Positions 26,519 through 36,260 of a stretch of DNA of 64,000 nucleotides are shown piece by piece. The notes below the pieces were generated by a model that saw only the letters and a list, made by a program, of their open reading frames with translations, did not search any database and was not told the origin of the DNA. The position numbers and the translations under genes were made by a program. Source of the DNA: Bacteroidales bacterium (GTDB taxonomy: Bacteria > Bacteroidota > Bacteroidia > Bacteroidales > UBA932); contig JALOCI010000010.1 of the NCBI GenBank assembly GCA_023227835.1, positions 1 through 64,000 of the forward strand. The letters run 5' to 3'. The number at the start of each line of letters is the position of its first letter. Position 1 is the first letter of the stretch.

Positions 26519-29500
26519 ATGAAATTAAAATCACTCTGCAATGCTTCTGGTGAAATCGGAAGTAAGAGGTGTGCGTTCATCAGGAATTTGACAATTATGC
26601 AACTAATAATTATCATAAGTGTCATTTTTATTCAACCGTTACATGCCGAAGCTAATCCCCAAACTGTTACCCTTTCTTTTGACAAAGCTTCATTAAAAAC
26701 AATCTTTAAAGAGATCCACAGACAGACTGGTTATGAATTTATTTACAATTCACAAATGCTTGACAAAGCTCATCCAGTCAGCGTGAAATTAGAAAAAGTA
26801 ACCATCAATGAAGCTCTGGATATCTGTTTTAAAGGGCAACCTTTTAGCTATGTCATAGAGGGGAAGACGATTGTTGTAAAACCTATATATAAAAAGCAAG
26901 ATATTACAATATCTGGTAAGATAGTAGATAAAAAAGGTGAGCCATTACCCGGGGCGAATATTCAGATAAAAGGCACAACAAAAGGTACTACTTCTGATCT
27001 GTCGGGAAATTATTCTATTATGGCACCAGAGAATGCAATTCTGGTAATTGGCTTTATAGGATATAAAAAACTTGAAGTATATGTTGCTGGAAACACAAAC
27101 CTCAATATAACTATGACCGAAGAGGCTGCAGAGTTGCAGGAAGTTGCATTTATAAGTACTGGCTATCAGAAGATAAAGCCAGAGCAGAGCACCGGTAGCC
27201 TTACAACTATAAGAGCAAAGGAGTTTGATACAAGAGTAAATACTACAGACTTTTTAATTGGGCTACAGAATAAAGTTCCAGGACTTTTAATAAACAATGA
27301 CGTTCAGTTCGAAGGGAACAGTCTTTTCCAAATTAGAGGTATCTCTACTATTAACGGTAACAAACAACCATTAATTGTTGTAGATGGATATCCTACTGAA
27401 TTATCGCTTGATATGATCAATCCTAATGAAATAGAGTCAATAACTGTTTTGAAGGATGCGGCTGCCGCGACAGTTTATGGAGTACGAGCCTCCAACGGAG
27501 TGATTGTTATTGAGAGAAAAAAGGCCCGTATTGGTAAACCAATGGTTAATTTCCGAACTACTTTTGGGTTCACTCCTAAAGAAAATTATAATCGTTACCG
27601 CTGGGACAAGGATGGTTCAAATATAACTATAGATTATTCTAAAATCGTCCACAAAACCTTTACATCAGCATATTGGGGTTATGCAAAGGATCCAACTTTT
27701 GGATCATCCTATTCATATAGCAATTACACAACTCCGGATTTTATAAGAATGAGGCAAGCTGCAGGTGTAATTACATCTGATGAAGCTAACCGGGAATTAG
27801 TTGATTTAGGCTCATATAATAATACAAAGGATTACGGCAAGTTGTTTTTACGTACTGCTGCCACTCAAACCTATAATTTGGACATTTCAGGAGGTACTGA
27901 TAATGCTTTGTACTATGTTACTGCTAACTATTTTAACAGCGACTTGTCAAAGATCAGAAATAACAATAACCAGTTCAAACTTTCAGGTCGCAGTACAATA
28001 ACATTTTCCAGACGTTTATCAATGGATTTGACTACTGATTTCCAGAATAGAGAAGAGACTTCAGTACCTCTCCCAGATATAAGTAGTGTTTATCCTTATG
28101 AACATTTTCAGGACAGTGACGGAAATTATCTGCCTATTCAATATAAATCCCATGCAAATTCTTATTATAATGCTGCAATACAAGCTATTGGATTACTTGA
28201 TAACATGTATTACCCATTGCAGGACATCTATGAGATAAAAAATCACAAAAATGTTGTCAGTAATAGTATTAATGCAAATTTTCGCTATAAAATTGGCGAC
28301 GGAATTAATATAAATTTTGGCGGGGTCTATGAAAGATCCACTAGTGATACCAAACATCTTGCAAGTGAAAGTTCATCAGAAGCTCGTCAATACATCAATT
28401 ATTATACTCAAATTAGTAATGGAGAGTTTGTCTATAATATTCCCAAAGGGAGTATTCTTCAGCAAAGTAAAGCTAGCACAAAATGCTATACTTTACGCGC
28501 ACAGTTAAATTATGATAAGCAGCTCAACAGCGCACATTCAATTAATCTTATATTGGGGAGTGAAATCAGGGATGTGCTGAGTACGTCCAACTCTGCAACA
28601 TATTTTGGATACAACGATCATACATTGTTGAGTCAACCTGTAGATTATACACTGTTAGCAACATACAGACCAAGCTATACGGCTAATAACTCATTGATTT
28701 ATTATTCAAGTCTTTTCGGGCAATCATATAGCGAAAATCGTTATGTTTCAGCTTATTCCAATATTGTATATGCATATAAAGGAAAGTATTCTGTAACCGG
28801 AAGCATACGTATTGACCAATCCAACTTATTTGGTACCGATCCAAAATATAAATACAAACCTTTGTGGTCATTGGGGGCAGCATGGAATATTCATAAAGAG
28901 AGATTTATGCAAGATGTGAGTATTATTAAATCCTTAAAACTCAGAATGGCTTATGGACTTAACGGGAATGTTGCTAAAAATGTTTTGCCTCAAGTCATAG
29001 CTCAATATAGCACTCGAACCGTTATTCCTTCTGAACCTATAGAAACATTGAAACTTTTATCTTTTGCCAACAGTGGATTACGTTGGGAACAAACCAGTAA
29101 TTTAAATGTTGGTCTTGATTTTGCTTTTTTAAAAAAGATTACAGGAAATATTGATTATTATGTAAAGAAGAGTACAGACGTCTTGGCAAATAATCAGATT
29201 GACGCTTCAAAGGGTGGGTCTTATGCGATTGTAAATCAGTCTTCTATTCGCAACTCTGGCTTGGAAGTAAATCTTTTAGCTGACTGGATTACAAACAAAA
29301 ATTTTAACTGGAATACAGGTATTGTCTTTTCTCATAACAAAAGTAAAGTAATTGATGTATATAATAGTAACCTCACATCGACAAGTTCTGCTTCATATTA
29401 CGTTAATGGCAGCTATGCCAATTATGTAAAAGGATACCCAATAGGGGCAATATTTAATTATCGCTATGCCGGATTAAACTCCACAAATGGTAATATTTTA

Positions 29501-30049
29501 ATATATGACAAAGATGGTGTCGCTAAAAGTAATTTATATTCAACGAATAAGAGTGATGTAGATTATGTAGGTAGTTCAATCCCATCAATCAACATTGGCT
29601 TAAGTAACCGGTTTGATATAGGGAATTTTTATCTTTATTGTATGGTCAATTTTTATGGAGGATTTAAGGTCCGGGTTCCCGTTCCAGATCCATCAAGCAT
29701 AAGGCCATTGAAAGGTGCCGCGAATTACTGGAAACAGAGCGGAGATGAAACGAACCCGAATATGTTGCCTAATCCTAATAATTTATATAGTTATACTATA
29801 TTAGGATACACAGACAAATATACGGTAAACGGTGCATATCTTACAATCGGAGATCTTACAGCAACATATAGCTTCCGCAACAGTAGATTAGTAAAGAAAA
29901 CTAAAATCAACAGTTTTGAAATAAGAGTACAGGCTTCTAATATTTACACTGTTGCTTTTAATAAATATAATTATAGCATGGCAACAAGCAGCTATGCAAA
30001 ATCTTATATAACCCCAACTTACACTATGGGCCTTTATATTAATTTTTAA
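26519..30049 (+). CDS. SusC/RagA-family TonB-dependent receptor with STN domain
   Basis: A 1176-residue outer-membrane receptor. A long n-region and hydrophobic signal (MQLIIIISVIFIQPLHA) are followed by an STN signalling domain (about residues 47-120, 'FDKASLKTIFKEIHRQTGY'), a CarboxypepD_reg-like domain (about 128-205, 'GEPLPGANIQIKGTTKGTT'), the plug ('GISTINGNKQPLIVVDGY') and a 22-stranded type barrel to the C terminus. The STN domain should contact the FecR protein. I prefer the ATG at 26519 over a GTG at 26474, which falls in the leader hairpin. With the SusD protein it forms an uptake complex; the ligand is unknown, and the peptidase downstream makes a peptide possible. Confidence 0.92.
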   Translation: MKLKSLCNASGEIGSKRCAFIRNLTIMQLIIIISVIFIQPLHAEANPQTVTLSFDKASLKTIFKEIHRQTGYEFIYNSQMLDKAHPVSVKLEKVTINEALDICFKGQPFSYVIEGKTIVVKPIYKKQDITISGKIVDKKGEPLPGANIQIKGTTKGTTSDLSGNYSIMAPENAILVIGFIGYKKLEVYVAGNTNLNITMTEEAAELQEVAFISTGYQKIKPEQSTGSLTTIRAKEFDTRVNTTDFLIGLQNKVPGLLINNDVQFEGNSLFQIRGISTINGNKQPLIVVDGYPTELSLDMINPNEIESITVLKDAAAATVYGVRASNGVIVIERKKARIGKPMVNFRTTFGFTPKENYNRYRWDKDGSNITIDYSKIVHKTFTSAYWGYAKDPTFGSSYSYSNYTTPDFIRMRQAAGVITSDEANRELVDLGSYNNTKDYGKLFLRTAATQTYNLDISGGTDNALYYVTANYFNSDLSKIRNNNNQFKLSGRSTITFSRRLSMDLTTDFQNREETSVPLPDISSVYPYEHFQDSDGNYLPIQYKSHANSYYNAAIQAIGLLDNMYYPLQDIYEIKNHKNVVSNSINANFRYKIGDGININFGGVYERSTSDTKHLASESSSEARQYINYYTQISNGEFVYNIPKGSILQQSKASTKCYTLRAQLNYDKQLNSAHSINLILGSEIRDVLSTSNSATYFGYNDHTLLSQPVDYTLLATYRPSYTANNSLIYYSSLFGQSYSENRYVSAYSNIVYAYKGKYSVTGSIRIDQSNLFGTDPKYKYKPLWSLGAAWNIHKERFMQDVSIIKSLKLRMAYGLNGNVAKNVLPQVIAQYSTRTVIPSEPIETLKLLSFANSGLRWEQTSNLNVGLDFAFLKKITGNIDYYVKKSTDVLANNQIDASKGGSYAIVNQSSIRNSGLEVNLLADWITNKNFNWNTGIVFSHNKSKVIDVYNSNLTSTSSASYYVNGSYANYVKGYPIGAIFNYRYAGLNSTNGNILIYDKDGVAKSNLYSTNKSDVDYVGSSIPSINIGLSNRFDIGNFYLYCMVNFYGGFKVRVPVPDPSSIRPLKGAANYWKQSGDETNPNMLPNPNNLYSYTILGYTDKYTVNGAYLTIGDLTATYSFRNSRLVKKTKINSFEIRVQASNIYTVAFNKYNYSMATSSYAKSYITPTYTMGLYINF

Positions 30050-30066
30050 TAATAAGATTAAAGACA

Positions 30067-31482
30067 ATGAAGAAGTTTATATATAAATGTTTTATTCCGG
30101 CCCTATTTTTTGCAACTGTATTAATTTCCTGCGATAAATATCTCGATATTCAACCCAAAGGAGTTACGTTACTTAAAACTGTGGCAGATTATGATTTATG
30201 GATGAAAAGTCAGAATCTTTTGCTTTCATGCCCAATGATGGAACTGGATTATCTCGCAGATATTACAGATTATCCTACTCTTCAGCAGGTGCTTTCAACA
30301 AACAGCTATCAAAGGATTTATACGTGGCAGGCACAGTTCTCTGATGATGTTGCAACAATCCCTTTGTTTTGGAACACATATTACCAATCAATATATTATT
30401 ATAATACTATTCTGGACGGTATTAACAGTACAAAAGATGGCACTGAGCAAGAGAAAAAAAGTTTAAGAGCCGAAGCCTTGCTTGGAAGGGCTTTTGAATA
30501 TCTTTATCTTGTAAATCTATACGGTAAACCATATAACTCGAGTACAGCAAGCGAAGATTTAGCTATACCATTCGTGACATCAAATGATTTAACAGATCCT
30601 ACTCCGGCAAGGAGTTCTGTGAAACAGATATATGATCACATAATAGCAGATATTTCTGAAGCTGTTCCTGATTTGCCGGAAGACAATAATAGTTATCGCA
30701 GCCGTGGCTGTGTAGCAGCAGCATATAGTGTACTTGCAAGAACATATCTGTATATGGCCGATTATACTAAAGCTGCACAGAATGCTCAACTGGCTTTGGA
30801 TAATTGTACCGATACAATACTTGATTATTCTGTCATGTCAAGTTCAAGAGATATTCCCAATCTTCTTAAGAGACCAGACGAAATTTATGCTCGTTATGGC
30901 AATTCATTCAGTATAATGATGAATCCCTCTTTATCTTTTCTTCAATCTTTTGACATCAAGGATTTAAGGCTGAAATTCTATTATACAAAATCATATGTAT
31001 CTCCTAATTTGGGAGATTACTCTTTCAATAAAAGAGGAGAGGTAATGTTTTTCTCTTCTGGTGCAGCTTCATCAAGCACAGGATATCTTAATTGCGGAAC
31101 ATCTGTAGCAGAGATGCATCTGATTCTTGCAGAAGCTGCCGCAAGAAGAAATGATCTTATTACTGCCTGCAACGAACTGGATGTACTTAGAAAAAAACGT
31201 TTCCCGGCCAATTATTATGTAAAATACGAATCTTCTGACCAAGAAAATGTGATAAATAAAGTTTTGGCTGAAAGATCCTTTGAGTTTTCCTTCAACGGTA
31301 TGCGTTGGTTTGACATGCGGAGATTGGCTGCCGAAGGCCGTATGCAGACCATAAAAAGATATGATGCTTCTAATAATGTGTTATCCACTCTTTCTGCTGA
31401 CAGTCCTAAATATACATTGCAAATACCATTGCAAGTACTCTATTTTAATTCGGACTGGCCGCAAAATTCCTGGGAAGAGTAA
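30067..31482 (+). CDS. SusD/RagB-family surface lipoprotein
   Basis: The 471-residue protein has a lipoprotein signal (FATVLISC, Cys22) followed by 'DKYLDIQPKG', typical of SusD-like proteins, and TPR-like helices with 'AEALLGRAFEYLYLVNLYG'. The C-terminal 'ERSFEFSFNGMRWFDMRRL' block is also characteristic. It should cap the SusC barrel and bind the substrate at the cell surface. It lies 17 bases after the receptor gene. Confidence 0.92.
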   Translation: MKKFIYKCFIPALFFATVLISCDKYLDIQPKGVTLLKTVADYDLWMKSQNLLLSCPMMELDYLADITDYPTLQQVLSTNSYQRIYTWQAQFSDDVATIPLFWNTYYQSIYYYNTILDGINSTKDGTEQEKKSLRAEALLGRAFEYLYLVNLYGKPYNSSTASEDLAIPFVTSNDLTDPTPARSSVKQIYDHIIADISEAVPDLPEDNNSYRSRGCVAAAYSVLARTYLYMADYTKAAQNAQLALDNCTDTILDYSVMSSSRDIPNLLKRPDEIYARYGNSFSIMMNPSLSFLQSFDIKDLRLKFYYTKSYVSPNLGDYSFNKRGEVMFFSSGAASSSTGYLNCGTSVAEMHLILAEAAARRNDLITACNELDVLRKKRFPANYYVKYESSDQENVINKVLAERSFEFSFNGMRWFDMRRLAAEGRMQTIKRYDASNNVLSTLSADSPKYTLQIPLQVLYFNSDWPQNSWEE

Positions 31483-31527
31483 ACAATACCAGAATTCTAT
31501 TTAGGAAAATACCTGATAATTAATTTT

Positions 31528-31561
31528 CAGAGGCTGTCTACCACAGTCTTGACAGCCTCTG
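31528..31561 (+). terminator. Hairpin after the SusD gene, possible partial terminator
   Basis: A perfect 11-bp stem, CAGAGGCTGTC (31528-31538) with GACAGCCTCTG (31551-31561), stands in the 133-base gap between the SusD and ABC ATPase genes. Only TTTGC follows, so termination may be incomplete. It could lower expression of the downstream genes relative to SusC/SusD. Confidence 0.5.
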
Positions 31562-31615
31562 TTTGCAATTGACATGGCGTATTGGCCATATAATCTCTAT
31601 GAAATTATAATATTT

Positions 31616-32539
31616 ATGAAAGAATCTTTAGTAAGAGTTGAAAATTTATCCCATCGCTACAGTGTTCAATGGGCGGTTAAAGATATCAATTTTGAGATAC
31701 CAGAGAATGGTATTTACGGGTTACTTGGCTCAAACGGAGCAGGGAAATCGACAACCATGAACATAATGAGTGGAGTCTTAAAGCAGACTCATGGTCATGT
31801 AGTAATTAATGGATTTGATACATCAAAAAATCCGATCGAAGCAAAAAAACAAATAGGTTTTCTGCCACAAGAACCACCATTGTATACAGATATGACTGTT
31901 GAAGAGTATCTTACCAATTGCGCATATTTACGCATGATAGATGAAAAAATAGTCAAATCTGCTGTTGATGAGGTACTGGAGAAGTGTGCCATATTAAATT
32001 TTAAAAAAAGGTTGATAAGAAATCTATCCGGGGGATACAGACAAAGAGTAGGCATTGCCCAGGCTATTATCCATAAACCGGCATTTATTATCCTTGACGA
32101 ACCAACTAACGGGCTAGATCCAAATCAGATTCTTGAAATAAGGAAGCTTATCAATGATATTGCTTCAGAACGGGCAGTTTTACTTTCTACACATATACTG
32201 ACAGAGGTAAATGCAATATGTGACCACATTATAATGATCGAACATGGCAAACTTGTCTTTTCCGGGAAGATTGAAGAATTTGATAACTATATAACTCCAA
32301 GCAGCATTTTTGTGCGTATGCTTGATATGCCTTCAGTAGAAGATTTGATGAAAAAAATTAAAGGCATTGACAATATTGAGGAACTTGGCGGACCTGATTA
32401 TCGCTTTAATTTTAAAGATATTAACGGGGCCGCTGAGCTCATTGTTCAGGAAAGTGTAAAAAATAACTGGCGTATGGAAGAGATCCGTATTGAGAAAAGC
32501 TCTCTCAATGATATATTCTCAGCATTGTCAAAAGATTAA
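31616..32539 (+). CDS. ABC transporter ATP-binding protein
   Basis: A 307-residue ATPase with Walker A GSNGAGKST (about 38-46), signature LSGGY, Walker B 'FIILDEPTNGLDP' and H-loop 'STHIL'. It has the C-terminal extension of the GldA/CcmA-like group that works with ABC-2 permeases. I chose the ATG at 31616 ('MKESLVRVENL') because the family starts here; an upstream ATG would add 14 unrelated residues. The next gene, 11 bases away, is its permease partner. Confidence 0.9.
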   Translation: MKESLVRVENLSHRYSVQWAVKDINFEIPENGIYGLLGSNGAGKSTTMNIMSGVLKQTHGHVVINGFDTSKNPIEAKKQIGFLPQEPPLYTDMTVEEYLTNCAYLRMIDEKIVKSAVDEVLEKCAILNFKKRLIRNLSGGYRQRVGIAQAIIHKPAFIILDEPTNGLDPNQILEIRKLINDIASERAVLLSTHILTEVNAICDHIIMIEHGKLVFSGKIEEFDNYITPSSIFVRMLDMPSVEDLMKKIKGIDNIEELGGPDYRFNFKDINGAAELIVQESVKNNWRMEEIRIEKSSLNDIFSALSKD

Positions 32540-32550
32540 AAAATTAAAGG

Positions 32551-34890
32551 ATGAAAATAACATTAAGAATAGCCAGAATGGAACTTCAGAAGATGTTCTA
32601 TTCGCCGATAGCCTGGTTGATATTGATAATATTTACGTTTCAATCGAGCATGATAATAATGCAATTGGCCAAGGAGATGGTCACTATGTCTGCGATGTCC
32701 TTCACTACCTCCAATTTAACATATAAAATCTTTGTGAAGGGTTTTTTAAGTATTCAGTCAACAATATTCCTATATATACCGCTGCTTACAATGGGATTGT
32801 TAAGCAGGGAATTCAGTTCGGGATCTGTAAAATTGCTTTATTCGTCTCCGATTTCAAACGTACAAATTGTCTTAGGAAAATTCCTGACTATGATGGTTTT
32901 TGGTTTTGTAATGGCCTTTATACTTTTTCTTATATCGCTTTGTGGGTTTGTTGTAATCAAGGATTTTGACTTCCCCGTTGTGTTGACTGGAATTTTCGGT
33001 ATTTTTTTACTAATCTGTGCTTTTTCTGCAGTAGGACTTTTTATGTCTTCACTCAGCTCTTATCAGATCGTTTCCGCTATCGGGACATTTGCCACTCTAT
33101 TTGTACTACAGCAAATTGGTAATATCGGGCAAGGGATTGATTTTGTAAGAGATATTACATATTGGTTCTGCATATATGGCAGAGCGGATACATTTATAAA
33201 TGGTATGATATGCAGTGAGGATGTTCTGTATTTTATACTTGTTCCGGCTTTATTTATCACATTTACTGTATTGAGGCTAAAAAGTGTTCGGGAAAAGAGT
33301 AGTGCTTTTGTTTCATTAGCCAGATATACATCTGTGTTTATAATTATTTCTATTCTCGGGTATGTAAGTACAATCCCTTTCTTAATGAAATATTATGACT
33401 CGACACGTACTAAGACAAATACCCTTACAGAAAACAGTCAGCATGTAATTTCAAAATTGAAAGGGAGGGTTGACTTTACCACCTATGTAAATATTTTTGA
33501 TAGAAAAAATTTCACATATGGGTTGCCTGCTTTCAGAAAGCTTGATATTGACAGGTTCAGCCACTATAGCCGATTCCATCCGGATATTAAGTTCAGCTAT
33601 AAATACTACTATGATGTACCTGTTGACATTAATGCTTTAAAGGTACACAAAGCCATATATGCTGGTATGACAGACGAAGATGCCGTAAACAAGATATGTG
33701 AAGTTAGAGATGTAAATCCTAATCTCTTTAAACCCGGTTGTTATTATCAGACTATAGATCTGAGAGCAGAGCTTAATAGAGTTGTAAGAGAGATACGTAC
33801 TGAAGACGGTAAAACCTCGTATTTGCGTTATTATGAGGATGCTAACACATTTCCGGACGAATCACAAATTACTGCTGCATTTAAAAGGCTGGTCATGAAG
33901 CCTCCTTTGGTTGCTTTTGTTAAAGGACATGAAGAAAGAAGTGTAAATGATCCTGGTTTCCGAGGCTATTTTGGATTGGCTAAAGATAAGACATTCAGAT
34001 ACTCTATGATCAATAACGGTTTTGATTTTAAAGAGTGTGATTTATCCGCCCCTGTAGATACAACTATTGACATCCTTATAATTGCTGATGCAAAGATTGC
34101 ATATACTAAGGAGGAGATTAACAATTTAAACGATTATATCGACAGGGGAGGCAACTTGGTTATAGCCTGTGATATTAAGCGGCAAAATGTCATGAATCCT
34201 CTTGTAGAGCATTTAGGTGTTAATTTTCTTCCCGGCCAGATCGTGGAATATAATAATGGTAATTCTATGGATTTGGTGACATCTGTATCAACAGAAGAAG
34301 GTAAAAGCCTGGCATATCAATTTAAATATATGAGAGAAGATCCTTTCAATGGGGTATTTGCCGTTACTATGCCGGGAGCAGTTGCTATTTCATATAAAAA
34401 CAGAGATAATAAATTCAAATATATTCCTGTATTAGTGTCGGATTCAGTCAAAAATATAAACCAGCTGGACTCTATCGGTTCGTGGAATGAGTTGAATACT
34501 ATAGATTTTATAGATTATGTGCCAAAATATGATTCGAATCTGGGTGAAATTCCAGGGGCATTTATTACAGCATTAGCTGTTACACGCAATATTGGGAATA
34601 GAGAGCAGCGTATTATGATATTAGGAGACGCAGATTGCTTTAGTAATGGCGAATTTAATACGCAAAGAATAAAAATAATGTCCCAAAATTTCGCAATGGT
34701 TAATGGTCTGTTCTTTTGGTTATCATACAATGAGCTTCCAATTGATGTTCGTCGGATCAATCCGCCTGACGATACAATACTGATTGAAAAGAGTAAGATG
34801 TCATTACTTAAGAATATGTACGAAATAGTAATACCGATAATATTGCTCATATGCTCACTTCTAATATTGCTACGTCGTAAAGGACGCTAA
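32551..34890 (+). CDS. GldF/GldG-like ABC-2 permease fusion
   Basis: The 779-residue inner-membrane protein joins an ABC-2 permease part (about residues 1-250, six hydrophobic segments, 'REFSSGSVKLLYSSPIS') to a GldG-type auxiliary part. The latter has a membrane segment (about 258-280), a large extracytoplasmic ABC_transp_aux domain (about 295-735, 'LNDYIDRGGNLVIACD', 'ILGDADCFSNGEF') and a last membrane segment near the C terminus. In gliding bacteria GldF and GldG are separate proteins that work with GldA; here they are one polypeptide. Gliding itself is unlikely, as no other gld genes are present. The transported substrate is unknown. Confidence 0.85.
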   Translation: MKITLRIARMELQKMFYSPIAWLILIIFTFQSSMIIMQLAKEMVTMSAMSFTTSNLTYKIFVKGFLSIQSTIFLYIPLLTMGLLSREFSSGSVKLLYSSPISNVQIVLGKFLTMMVFGFVMAFILFLISLCGFVVIKDFDFPVVLTGIFGIFLLICAFSAVGLFMSSLSSYQIVSAIGTFATLFVLQQIGNIGQGIDFVRDITYWFCIYGRADTFINGMICSEDVLYFILVPALFITFTVLRLKSVREKSSAFVSLARYTSVFIIISILGYVSTIPFLMKYYDSTRTKTNTLTENSQHVISKLKGRVDFTTYVNIFDRKNFTYGLPAFRKLDIDRFSHYSRFHPDIKFSYKYYYDVPVDINALKVHKAIYAGMTDEDAVNKICEVRDVNPNLFKPGCYYQTIDLRAELNRVVREIRTEDGKTSYLRYYEDANTFPDESQITAAFKRLVMKPPLVAFVKGHEERSVNDPGFRGYFGLAKDKTFRYSMINNGFDFKECDLSAPVDTTIDILIIADAKIAYTKEEINNLNDYIDRGGNLVIACDIKRQNVMNPLVEHLGVNFLPGQIVEYNNGNSMDLVTSVSTEEGKSLAYQFKYMREDPFNGVFAVTMPGAVAISYKNRDNKFKYIPVLVSDSVKNINQLDSIGSWNELNTIDFIDYVPKYDSNLGEIPGAFITALAVTRNIGNREQRIMILGDADCFSNGEFNTQRIKIMSQNFAMVNGLFFWLSYNELPIDVRRINPPDDTILIEKSKMSLLKNMYEIVIPIILLICSLLILLRRKGR

Positions 34891-34905
34891 ATAACATTTA
34901 AATTT

Positions 34906-36228
34906 ATGGCATTTAAGACCGACAGTCAGACACTAAATGATCTCAGGATTATAGTTGACAACAAGAGTAATGATATATATAGCCTTTTCAACAAGACAGT
35001 AACTAGAGGTGGTGCAAATCTGCTTAAAGAAATGTTTCTATACCCATTATCACAGGAAGATGAGATTCTTAAGAGGACTAAAACAATTAAGTACTTTAGA
35101 GATAACAATATTGCCTTTCCTTTCAAGACTCATATTTTTGATTCTATTGAATATTACTTGAGCAACACGGATGAACGCACCAGACTTGTTGCACATGACA
35201 ATACGTTACAAAGAAAGATAAATAGTCTTATAGGATCGGATACGGATTATAAACAGATAAAAAAAGGGGTTACAGGTATCTTGCAACTTCTGATTGATTT
35301 TAATGAGTTTATAAATAAAACAAAGGATGTATTCAGAGATGTAGATTTTCATAAAGATATTTTAGTAATATTGAACATATTAGACAAGGAAGAGATCTCT
35401 TTTTTTAAAAAGTTAGAAATTACAAATTTGTCATATAGCCAGATAGCGAAATATGATCAACTATTTCGGTTCACTATTCATAAGGATATTCTTACTATAC
35501 TTCGATGTGCATATTCTATAGATGTATTTGTAACAGTAGCACAAGTATCCAAAGAGTTAGATTTTTCATTTGCAGAGGTTATTGAAGGAGAAGATAACAG
35601 GATAGAGATGTATTCTGTCTGGCATCCATTAGTCCAGAAAGCAGTTCCCAACGACATCACTATCACAGAGGAAAATAATATGATTTTTTTAACCGGAGCT
35701 AACATGGCAGGCAAGTCAACCTTTATGAAAACATTCAGTATTGCTCTTTATCTTGCACATACTGGCTTCCCGGTTCCTGCTAAAGCGATGAGATTCAGTG
35801 TACAGAATGGTATGTATACGACAATAAACCTTTCAGATAATATCAATTTAGGTTTTAGCCATTTTTATGCAGAGGTATTAAGGGTAAAAAAGGTCGCTGA
35901 GAGTGTTCATAACAGTGAACGCTTGGTCGTGGTTTTTGACGAGCTTTTCCGAGGAACAAATGTAAAGGATGCATATGAGGCAACAGTTGCAGTGGCTAAT
36001 GCCTTTGCAGGTAAGAGTAAGTGTAGCTTTATCATCTCATCACATATAATCGAGGCAGGTGAGTCACTTAAAACTCTTAGAAACAATATTAGATTTCTCT
36101 ATCTTCCTACAGTTATGAAGGGTAATACACCTGAATACACTTATAAACTTCAAGAAGGAATTACTAACGACCGTCATGGTATGCTAATAATTCGTAATGA
36201 GAAGATTCTCGATATTTTAAAGGACAGT
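34906..36228 (+). CDS. MutS-like ATPase lacking the mismatch-recognition domain (first copy)
   Basis: The 441-residue protein aligns by motif to the MutS core/lever domain (about residues 20-235, 'IYSLFNKTVTRGGANLLKEM') and the ATPase domain. Walker A is GANMAGKST (264-272), Walker B VVVFDE (341-346) with 'LFRGTN' where repair MutS has 'GRGTST', and the H-loop is SSH (378-380). Domain I with its Phe-x-Glu mismatch wedge and domain II are absent, so it is unlikely to be the repair MutS. Coding ends with the stop at 36229-36231. It sits 15 bases after the permease gene and 29 bases before a second, similar gene. Function in this setting is unknown. Confidence 0.85.
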
Positions 36229-36260
36229 TGAGGTGTCAAATAATTAAATATGATTTAAGA

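Noticed and set aside
31569..31594. TTGACA and TATAAT, perfect E. coli-type promoter boxes, before the ABC ATPase gene
   Set aside because: The spacer is only 14 bases, and Bacteroidota polymerase uses TTTG/TAnnTTTG boxes instead. In this AT-rich sequence the match is likely chance.
32551..34890. Gliding-motility function for the GldF/GldG-like protein
   Set aside because: No other gliding or type IX secretion genes are in the window, and GldFG-like ABC proteins are widespread in non-gliding bacteria.
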